Source: JANRKT01 sp033763355 (GTDB lineage Bacteria > Bacteroidota > Bacteroidia > Chitinophagales > Chitinophagaceae). From it: DNA of 5,632 bases. Below the pieces are notes generated by a model. That model ran no database searches and was not told the origin of the DNA. It saw only the letters and a list, made by a program, of their open reading frames with translations. The stretch is from positions 1 through 5,632 of the forward strand of contig JANRKT010000156.1 in NCBI GenBank assembly GCA_033763355.1. The letters are read 5' to 3'. Positions 1 through 5,632 of the stretch are shown here, one piece after another. Numbering within the stretch: position 1 is the stretch's first letter; every line of letters starts with the position of its first letter. The translations under genes and the position numbers were made by a program.

Positions 1-1
1 A

Positions 2-1906
2 ATCGAGCCTGTCAATTTTTCACAGGTTAATATCACTGATAATTTCTGGAAACCTAAAATTGACAAAGTCGCTACTAAAACACTTGCTGCATGTATTTAC
101 CAGACAGAAGTGGCCACGCCGCGAATCAGAAACTTTGAAAAGGTGGCAAGGGGAAAAGGCGAAGCGCATGAAGGTATTTTTTACGACGACAGCGATGTGT
201 TTAAAGCACTCGAGGCAATGGCTTATTCGCTGAAAACACATCCCAATGCTGAAATGGAAAAGAAATGCGATGAGTGGATTGATAAGATTGCAGCGGCACA
301 GCAACCGGATGGTTACCTGAATACATGGTACACTTTAAAAGGATTGCAGGACCGCTACACAGACATGAGCATGCACGAAGACTACAACAATGGCCATTTG
401 ATTGAAGCCGCAGTGGCCTATTACAATGCTACGGGAAAAAGAAAATTGCTTGATGTGGCCATTAAGTGGGCTGATCATTTTGATAGTTTGTTTGGCCCGG
501 GTAAAAGGCATTGGGTAACCGGCCACCAGGAACTGGAGTTGGCCCTTGTAAAACTGTATAAAGTAACCAAAAATGAAAAATATTTGAAGCTTGCTGATTG
601 GTTATTGAGTGAGAGAGGAAAGAAACTGGCGAAAGGATATACATGGACTGACTGGAAAGACACTGCTTATGCCCAGGATGTGGTTCCTGTAAAAGAACAA
701 AAAGAAATAACCGGCCATGCAGTACGTGCCATGTATATGTACACGGGTGCAGCGGATGTAGCTGCCCAAACAGGTGATAAAGATTATATGAAAGCCATGC
801 GTACAGTTTGGGAAGATGTTGTTTACCGCAACATGTATATTACCGGCGGTATCGGATCGGCGGGGAGTAATGAAGGCTTTACTGTTGATTATGATTTGCC
901 CAACGAACAGGCTTATTGCGAAACCTGCGCCAGTGTGGGCATGGTATTCTGGAACCAGCGGATGAATGCAATGACAGGTAATGCTGAATACATTGATGTA
1001 TTAGAGAGAAGTTTGTACAATGGCGCATTGGATGGTTTAAGTTTAAGCGGCGACCGATTCTTTTATGGAAACCCCTTGGCATCAAGGGGACAGCATTACC
1101 GCCGTGAATGGTTTGGTACGGCATGCTGCCCGGCGAATATAGCAAGGTTGATTGCCTCACTGGGTGATTATATTTATGCAAGAAGCGATGATGGGATATA
1201 TGTAAATCTTTTTGTTGGAAGCAATACAACTATCAATTTGAAGAGTGGAAATGTGGGGGTGAAGATGGATACGAATTATCCGTGGGAAGGGAAAGTAAAA
1301 CTGAATATTGATCCGGTTAAAAAATCAAAATTCAAAATTTATATAAGAGTGCCTGGATGGTCAAAACTTGAACCATCTCCCGGAAGTTTATATAAATACA
1401 AGACTGAAAACAATGATTCTTTTGATCCTGAAATAAAGTTGAATGGGAAAACAATTGATTATAAATATCATGAAGGCTATGCAGTAATTGAATCAGAATG
1501 GAAAAAAGGGGATGTCCTCGAAGTTAATTTACCGTATGAAATAAATATTATTGAATCAAGGAATGAACTAAAACAAAATACAAATCGCATCGCTATACAA
1601 CGTGGGCCAATTGTATATTGCATAGAGGGTACAGATAATAACGGCAAAGCCTGGAATATAGTTATCCCTGAAAACACGAGGTTTGAGACCATTGACTACA
1701 AAGTACTGGATGAACCTGTTAAAGCTCTAACAGCAGAAGTGCCCGCCATAACAGTTTCTGAAGATGGTACATCCCTTAAAACAGAAAAGAAAAAAATAAT
1801 TGCCATACCTTATTACACGTGGGCCAACCGGGGTAAAAATGAAATGCAGGTATGGCTGCCTGTAAAAATTACAGATGTAAAAATCAATTACACCCCGCTG
1901 CCATAG
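2..1906 (+). CDS. GH127-type beta-L-arabinofuranosidase (DUF1680), 5'-partial
   Basis: Retaining glycosidase expected to release beta-L-arabinofuranose from plant glycan side chains. The frame is open from base 2, giving 634 visible residues to the TAG at 1904-1906. The GTG at 110 is not the start, because the 36 codons before it encode the family's N-terminal signature (Phe-Ser-Gln-Val, then Thr-Asp-Asn-Phe-Trp-Lys-Pro). Only a few residues and probably a signal peptide are missing. Visible residues about 1-400 form the (alpha/alpha)6 barrel and the rest the beta-sandwich domains. Recalling Bifidobacterium HypBA1, the active-site set is complete: His132 (NGHLIEAA), His175 (TGHQELEL), His239 (TGHAVRA), Glu291 (acid/base candidate), Glu307 and Cys309 (CETC, zinc site), and Cys375-Cys376 (FGTACCPANIARL), with the first Cys of the pair as nucleophile. 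The 52-residue His239-Glu291 and 16-residue Glu291-Glu307 spacings match HypBA1 as I recall it. A GPIVYC motif and a C-terminal IPYYTWANRG motif also fit. A roughly 25-residue Lys/Tyr/Asn-rich segment (bases 1364-1436) is longer than in HypBA1. Family assignment is strong; the exact substrate is inferred. Confidence 0.93.
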   Translation: MEPVNFSQVNITDNFWKPKIDKVATKTLAACIYQTEVATPRIRNFEKVARGKGEAHEGIFYDDSDVFKALEAMAYSLKTHPNAEMEKKCDEWIDKIAAAQQPDGYLNTWYTLKGLQDRYTDMSMHEDYNNGHLIEAAVAYYNATGKRKLLDVAIKWADHFDSLFGPGKRHWVTGHQELELALVKLYKVTKNEKYLKLADWLLSERGKKLAKGYTWTDWKDTAYAQDVVPVKEQKEITGHAVRAMYMYTGAADVAAQTGDKDYMKAMRTVWEDVVYRNMYITGGIGSAGSNEGFTVDYDLPNEQAYCETCASVGMVFWNQRMNAMTGNAEYIDVLERSLYNGALDGLSLSGDRFFYGNPLASRGQHYRREWFGTACCPANIARLIASLGDYIYARSDDGIYVNLFVGSNTTINLKSGNVGVKMDTNYPWEGKVKLNIDPVKKSKFKIYIRVPGWSKLEPSPGSLYKYKTENNDSFDPEIKLNGKTIDYKYHEGYAVIESEWKKGDVLEVNLPYEINIIESRNELKQNTNRIAIQRGPIVYCIEGTDNNGKAWNIVIPENTRFETIDYKVLDEPVKALTAEVPAITVSEDGTSLKTEKKKIIAIPYYTWANRGKNEMQVWLPVKITDVKINYTPLP

Positions 1907-1936
1907 AATCAACAAACCAGTTAAAACAAACAAGCC

Positions 1937-3097
1937 ATGATAAAAATCAACTTCCTGCTTATATTTTCAGCATTGCTTATTTTTTCATGTCAAAACACAG
2001 CCGATAAAAAAATGGAAACAGAAGAAAAAACAGAGATTGGGTTGCCCTACACCAAATTCTCCGTGGCAGAGGGTGCTTATGGTGAAACAGCCGGGAATAA
2101 AATAATCCTGTACACACTTACCAATCCCTCGGGCATGATTGTAAAAATCATAAATCACGGCGCAACGGTTACGCATATTATTGTCCCGGATAAAAATGCC
2201 GTGATGGGTGATGTGGCCCTGGGATATGATTCGCTGGCAGGTTATCTTCAAAATGGCAACCCGTATATGGGCTGCATTGTGGGGCGTTATGCCAACCGCA
2301 TTGCCAATGCAAAGTTTACACTTGATGGCAAAACTTACACACTTGCCGCTAATAACAATGGCAATACATTACATGGCGGGTTAAAAGGTTTTGATAAAGT
2401 AAGCTGGAAGGCGCAGGATATAAATACCGACAGCGTTGCCTCAATTAAATTTATTTACGACAGTAAAGATGGAGAGGAAGGTTATCCTGGCAACCTTCAT
2501 GTGGAAGTTATTTATACCCTTAGTTCTGCAAACGAATTGAAAATTGATTATACAGCCACAACAGACAAACCAACACCCGTTAATCTTACCAACCACAGTT
2601 ATTTCAATTTATCAGCCGGAAAAGATTCAACCATACTGGATCATGAACTGATGCTTAATGCAAATCAATATACTGACGCCAACAGCAAACTAATCCCCAC
2701 AGGAAAATTACCGGAGGTAAAAAATACACCAATGGATTTTACATCTCCAAAAAGAATCGGGAACGATATTGCAAAAGTTGAAGGAGGCTATGATCACAAC
2801 TGGGTGCTGAATAAAAAAAGCAACGGAGCTGAGCTGATTGGTTCATTATACCATCCGGGCAGCGGCCGTTATATGGAAATATTGACCTCTCAACCCGGCA
2901 TACAATTTTATACCGGCAATTTTCTCAATGGCACATTAACAGGCAAAGGGGGAATAAAGTATATCAAACATGCAGGGCTTTGCCTCGAAACACAGCATTT
3001 TCCTGATTCACCCAACCAGCCGTCTTTTCCCAATACTGTATTGAAGCCCGGGGAAACCTATAAGCAAAGCACCATTTACAAATTCTCAGTAAAATAG
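1937..3097 (+). CDS. galM: Lipoprotein aldose 1-epimerase (galactose mutarotase family)
   Basis: Catalyses interconversion of the alpha and beta anomers of free aldoses such as galactose, glucose or L-arabinose. The 386-residue protein starts with a lipoprotein-type signal: Met-Ile-Lys, a hydrophobic run, then Ile-Phe-Ser-Cys with the lipidated Cys at 18. About 20 polar linker residues follow, then the beta-sandwich mutarotase domain from about residue 38. The family's key residues are all present: His146 (NTLHGG), His220 (LTNHSYFNL), Asp286 (GGYDHNW) and Glu351 (LETQHFPDSPN). They correspond to His96, His170, Asp243 and Glu304 of the Lactococcus enzyme. The Arg of GRYANRIAN is also present. 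Length without the linker is normal for GalM. The start at 1937 is chosen because the signal sequence follows it directly. No Shine-Dalgarno is seen, only an A-rich leader, as is usual in Bacteroidota. It begins 30 bases after the GH127 gene. The residues after Cys18 (QNTADKK) are not an obvious surface-export signal, so periplasmic outer-membrane anchoring is as likely as surface display. The preferred sugar cannot be read from sequence; L-arabinose is inferred from the neighbours. Confidence 0.95.
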   Translation: MIKINFLLIFSALLIFSCQNTADKKMETEEKTEIGLPYTKFSVAEGAYGETAGNKIILYTLTNPSGMIVKIINHGATVTHIIVPDKNAVMGDVALGYDSLAGYLQNGNPYMGCIVGRYANRIANAKFTLDGKTYTLAANNNGNTLHGGLKGFDKVSWKAQDINTDSVASIKFIYDSKDGEEGYPGNLHVEVIYTLSSANELKIDYTATTDKPTPVNLTNHSYFNLSAGKDSTILDHELMLNANQYTDANSKLIPTGKLPEVKNTPMDFTSPKRIGNDIAKVEGGYDHNWVLNKKSNGAELIGSLYHPGSGRYMEILTSQPGIQFYTGNFLNGTLTGKGGIKYIKHAGLCLETQHFPDSPNQPSFPNTVLKPGETYKQSTIYKFSVK

Positions 3098-3115
3098 CCG
3101 TTAATAAAAACGGCT
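3096..3115. repeat. Short perfect inverted repeat (hairpin) after galM
   Basis: AGCCGTT (3096-3102) and AACGGCT (3109-3115) are perfect reverse complements separated by the 6-base loop AATAAA. The left arm overlaps the last two bases of the galM stop codon. No T-run follows on the plus strand (the next bases are CACAAAATTG), so it does not look like an intrinsic terminator. It could be an mRNA-processing or 3'-protection hairpin between two cistrons, or chance. The pairing is seen directly; any function is inference. Confidence 0.4.
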
Positions 3116-3132
3116 CACAAAATTGCTGCACG

Positions 3133-4182
3133 ATGAAAAAAGGTTTTTTATTGTTTGTTGCCCAGGTTTCATTTCTTATTTCTTTTTGCCAGGTTAATAC
3201 CTGGACAAAAGAAAAAGCCAATGCCTGGTATAAAAAACAGGGCTGGCTCGTTGGCGCAAATTTTTTACCCAGCACCGCCATCAACCAGCTTGAAATGTGG
3301 CAGGCTGAAACTTTTGATGCTGCCACCATTGATAAAGAATTAGGCTGGGCCGCATCTATAGGAATGAATGTAATGCGTGTGTACCTGCACGACATTGCAT
3401 GGGAAGTTGATCCGGAAGGTTTCATTAAACGCATGGATCAGTTTTTAGCCATCGCAGCCAAACACAAAATAAAAATCCTCTTTACCATTTTTGACGATTG
3501 CTGGAACCCTGACGCAAAAGCAGGAAAACAACCGGAACCCAAACCGGGCATTCACAACAGCGGCTGGGTAAGGAGCCCCAATAAGGAATTGCACAATGAT
3601 CCCGGCGGCTGGAACAAACTGCAGGTATATGTAAAAACCGTACTCAGCACATTTAAAAATGATAAGCGCATCCTCATGTGGGATTTGTACAACGAACCGG
3701 GAAACAGTGGCTATGATTCCACTTCATTACCATTACTGAAAAAAATATTTCAATGGGCGTGGGATGTGCGGCCTTCTCAACCATTGTCTGCCGGGGTATG
3801 GTACAATAATAAAACATTAAACGAATTTCAACTGGCCAGTTCTGATGTTATCACATTTCACAATTACAATAATGCAGAGAGCCTCGAAAAACAAATAAAG
3901 GAATTACAGCAATCGGGCAGGCCGGTAATATGTACTGAATATATGGCAAGAATAAGAGGCAGTAAATTTCAAACACATCTGCCCATATTCAAACAATACA
4001 ATGTAGCCGCCATCAACTGGGGACTTGTGGCAGGCAAAAGCAATACCATTTACCAATGGGATACACCCATACCAGATGGCAGTGAACCCAAATTGTGGTT
4101 CCATGACATTTTCAGGAAGGATGGGACAGCATATGATGAGACTGAAACAGGCATAATTAAAAAACTAACCGGAAAAAAATGA
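3133..4182 (+). CDS. Secreted clan GH-A glycoside hydrolase (cellulase/xylanase-like), substrate unknown
   Basis: A 349-residue retaining TIM-barrel glycosidase. Residues 1-20 form a signal peptide (Met-Lys-Lys, hydrophobic core, probable cleavage around Cys19-Gln20); Phe before Cys19 argues against a lipobox. The mature enzyme begins near Trp24. Barrel landmarks in order are GWLVGANFLPSTAINQLEMW (37-56), MNVMRVYLHD (78-87), ILFTIFDDCW (115-124), LMWDLYNEPGN (181-191) with Glu188 as predicted acid/base at the end of strand 4, TFHNYN (241-246), VICTEYMAR (265-273) with Glu269 as predicted nucleophile at the end of strand 7, and INWGLVAGKSNTIYQWDTP (294-312) on strand 8. Related proteins are often labelled cellulase-family or 1,4-beta-xylanase, but I know of no firm activity and do not assign a CAZy family. 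It follows galM by 35 bases, and its TGA overlaps the next start codon, so it is probably co-transcribed and coupled to the GH146-type gene. No Shine-Dalgarno is visible. Alternatives are a mannanase, an arabinogalactan-active enzyme or another GH5-like activity. Confidence is high for hydrolase and low for substrate. Confidence 0.88.
   Translation: MKKGFLLFVAQVSFLISFCQVNTWTKEKANAWYKKQGWLVGANFLPSTAINQLEMWQAETFDAATIDKELGWAASIGMNVMRVYLHDIAWEVDPEGFIKRMDQFLAIAAKHKIKILFTIFDDCWNPDAKAGKQPEPKPGIHNSGWVRSPNKELHNDPGGWNKLQVYVKTVLSTFKNDKRILMWDLYNEPGNSGYDSTSLPLLKKIFQWAWDVRPSQPLSAGVWYNNKTLNEFQLASSDVITFHNYNNAESLEKQIKELQQSGRPVICTEYMARIRGSKFQTHLPIFKQYNVAAINWGLVAGKSNTIYQWDTPIPDGSEPKLWFHDIFRKDGTAYDETETGIIKKLTGKK
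4173..4182 (+). other. ATGA stop/start overlap with an A7 run in the -1 slippery frame
   Basis: The end of the GH-A gene reads GGA AAA AAA TGA, and the ATG of the next gene (4179-4181) overlaps that stop by four bases, an arrangement typical of translational re-initiation. A GGA at 4171-4173 ahead of the ATG could act as a weak ribosome-binding site. The seven As (4173-4179) sit exactly as A_AAA_AAA in the upstream frame, the form that allows tandem -1 slippage, and a -1 shift would enter the downstream frame at its ATG. The layout is seen directly. Coupling is likely; frameshifting is speculative. Confidence 0.7.
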
Positions 4183-5632
4183 GGGTATTTTTTTTATCCA
4201 TTACATTTTTTGCGATTGTTACAGGAAATGCACAATCTTATGTGCCGGAGAAAAGTGACACAAAAATGAAAGTAAACCCGGTTGTTCCGGTAAAAGCGTA
4301 TGCGTTTAACCTGAAAGATGTTAAACTCCTGCAAAGTCCTTTCAGCCATGCCATGGGTATGGACAGCGCTTATCTGTTGCTGATAAAACCAGACAGATTA
4401 TTGCACCGTTTTCATAAACATGCGGGCTTACCGGTAAAAGATTCTGTTTATGGTGGTTGGGAAGTGATGGGAATATCCGGTCACACATTAGGTCATTATT
4501 TATCTGCCTGCGCCATGATGTATGCCAGCACAGGGAATAAAGAATTTAAAAACAGGTGCGATTATATTGTTGATGAATTAAGGAAATGCCAGCTGGCACG
4601 TAAAACAGGGTATATAGGCGGCATACCAAATGAGGATACTGTCTTCGCACAGGTGAAACGGGGAGATATCCGTTCAGCAGGTTTTGATTTAAACGGGTCG
4701 TGGGTTCCCTGGTACACATTACATAAAGTGCTGGCAGGCCTGTTGGATGCATATTTGTATTGCGACAATAAGAAAGCGCTTACCATTGCTACTGACGCTG
4801 CAGACTGGACAGGTACCATTGTAAACGGATTGAATGAAGAACAGCGTTTGAAAATGCTGAACTGTGAACATGGCGGCATGAATGAAGCACTGGCGAATAT
4901 TTATGCAATCACAGGCGATAAAAAATATTTAGCGCTGTCCAGAAAATTTCATGATGAATTTGTGCTTGGAAAATTAGCCCAGCGGATAGACCCCATGCCC
5001 GGCAAACACAGCAATACTAATGTACCCAAAGCCATAGGATGTGCAAGACGCTACGAAATCACAGGCGATGAAAGGGACAAAACCATTGCGTCTTTCTTTT
5101 GGAAAACTATGGTAAACCATCATACCTATGTAATCGGCGGCAACAGCAACTATGAATATTGCGGCGGGCCTGATTCACTGAATGAAAGGCTGAGTGATGC
5201 TACCTGCGAAACTTGCAATACTTACAATATGCTGAAGCTTACCCGGCATTTGTTTGCGTGGCAGCCTGCCAGTGAATTAATGGATTATTATGAACGGGCT
5301 TTGTACAATCATATCCTTGCTTCGCAAAACCCCGAGAATGGAATGATGACTTATTTTGTTCCGTTGCGGATGGGTACAAGAAAGCAGTTCAGCGATTCAT
5401 TCAATACGTTTACCTGCTGTGTAGGAAGCGGTATAGAAAACCACAGCAAATATGCAGAGCAGATTTACAGCCATGATGGAAATAACCTTTATGTAAACCT
5501 GTTTATTCCCTCCATGCTTAACTGGAAAGATAAAAGGGTTAACATAGCTCAACTCAGTTTTGTTCCTGAAACCAAACAGGTGAGATTGAAAGTTGATTGT
5601 GCGGCCCCTGCAAGTTTTACTTTAAAAATCCG
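4179..5632 (+). CDS. GH146-type beta-L-arabinofuranosidase (DUF1680), secreted, 3'-partial
   Basis: Second retaining, zinc/cysteine-type beta-L-arabinofuranosidase, of the branch containing Bacteroides thetaiotaomicron BT0349. The frame stays open from ATG 4179 to the window edge, giving 484 complete codons. The start is supported by an immediate signal peptide (residues 1-19; Met-Arg, hydrophobic core, ending Gly-Asn-Ala-Gln) and by the ATGA overlap with the gene before. The (alpha/alpha)6 barrel spans about 45-430. It shows a Phe-Asn-Leu-Lys-Asp-Val-Lys-Leu-Leu-Gln-Ser-Pro-Phe entry motif, PDRLLHRF, GHTLGHYLSA (101-110), WYTLHKVLAGLLDAY with His182, and CEHGGMNEAL (from 229). Glu326 is the acid/base candidate, 18 residues before Glu344 of CETCNTYNMLKL (with Cys346). 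TFTCCVGSGIENHSKY supplies Cys413-Cys414, with Cys413 the predicted nucleophile; Glu344, Cys346 and the Cys pair form the expected zinc site. The beta-sandwich part has only begun (LYVNLFIPS onward). Family members run roughly 600-800 residues, so a sizeable C-terminus lies outside. It is clearly diverged from the GH127-type gene at the left edge, not a recent duplicate. Substrate is inferred from family. Confidence 0.92.
   Translation, partial: MRVFFLSITFFAIVTGNAQSYVPEKSDTKMKVNPVVPVKAYAFNLKDVKLLQSPFSHAMGMDSAYLLLIKPDRLLHRFHKHAGLPVKDSVYGGWEVMGISGHTLGHYLSACAMMYASTGNKEFKNRCDYIVDELRKCQLARKTGYIGGIPNEDTVFAQVKRGDIRSAGFDLNGSWVPWYTLHKVLAGLLDAYLYCDNKKALTIATDAADWTGTIVNGLNEEQRLKMLNCEHGGMNEALANIYAITGDKKYLALSRKFHDEFVLGKLAQRIDPMPGKHSNTNVPKAIGCARRYEITGDERDKTIASFFWKTMVNHHTYVIGGNSNYEYCGGPDSLNERLSDATCETCNTYNMLKLTRHLFAWQPASELMDYYERALYNHILASQNPENGMMTYFVPLRMGTRKQFSDSFNTFTCCVGSGIENHSKYAEQIYSHDGNNLYVNLFIPSMLNWKDKRVNIAQLSFVPETKQVRLKVDCAAPASFTLKI

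Noticed and set aside
110..112. GTG at 110 as the start of the first gene
   Set aside because: The same frame is open back to base 2, and those 36 codons encode the conserved GH127 N-terminal region, so the gene begins outside the window.
879..1229. 116-codon minus-strand open frame
   Set aside because: It is antisense to the catalytic core of the GH127-type gene, and its Cys/His-rich translation is a by-product of that coding sequence.
1907..1936. Promoter between the first two genes
   Set aside because: The 30-base spacer is A-rich but holds no TAnnTTTG-type Bacteroidota -7 element, and the spacing fits a continuing operon.
3096..3115. Rho-independent terminator after galM
   Set aside because: The stem is only 7 bp and no T-run follows on the plus strand; the short TTTTA on the minus-strand side is too weak, and no minus-strand gene ends there.
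2964..3434. 156-codon open frame on the minus strand
   Set aside because: It lies across the galM end and GH-A start, is antisense to strong family motifs in both, and its translation has no recognisable domain. It is a shadow frame.
4562..4879. 105-codon minus-strand open frame
   Set aside because: It is antisense to the GH146-type gene, whose plus-strand frame runs uninterrupted from 4179 to the edge with all family motifs.
2..5632. Recent duplication of one DUF1680 gene into two copies
   Set aside because: The proteins share only the family's active-site motifs. Entry motifs, barrel sequences and the acid/base-to-CETC spacing (16 versus 18 residues) differ, so they are separate family branches.

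Overview
The window is a densely packed stretch of four plus-strand genes from what looks like a Bacteroidota (Bacteroidetes) genome, most plausibly a Chitinophagaceae-like soil or plant-associated saccharolytic bacterium. The evidence is A-rich, Shine-Dalgarno-poor leaders, a Bacteroidota-style lipoprotein signal (a Cys after an Ile-Phe-Ser stretch), moderate AT richness, and protein families typical of polysaccharide utilisation loci in this phylum. The genus-level guess is inference.

Layout. Bases 2-1906 hold the body of a GH127-type (DUF1680) beta-L-arabinofuranosidase whose start lies just outside the left edge. After 30 bases, 1937-3097 encodes a lipoprotein aldose 1-epimerase (GalM family). 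After 35 bases that contain a small hairpin, 3133-4182 encodes a secreted clan GH-A (cellulase/mannanase-like TIM-barrel) glycoside hydrolase of uncertain substrate. Its stop codon overlaps the start of a fourth gene (ATGA), which runs from 4179 off the right edge. This gene is a second DUF1680 enzyme, of the GH146 type, with a signal peptide. It has no stop codon in the window but is clearly a real gene, and it fills the last 1.45 kb. There is no non-coding stretch longer than 35 bases, and no RNA gene, mobile element, CRISPR or regulator.

Working together (inference from families and context). All proteins with a visible N-terminus carry export signals, so the module acts outside the cytoplasm. 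Two different retaining, zinc/cysteine-type beta-L-arabinofuranosidases would remove beta-L-arabinofuranosyl residues from plant glycans such as extensin-type hydroxyproline-arabinosides, pectic side chains or arabinan decorations. The GH-A enzyme would cut a backbone or another linkage in the same material. The epimerase would interconvert the anomers of the released sugar (L-arabinose or D-galactose, which are good structural matches for GalM) before uptake. The tight spacing and the overlap suggest one transcript. SusC/SusD transporters and a sensor are not in view and would be expected nearby if this is a full polysaccharide utilisation locus.
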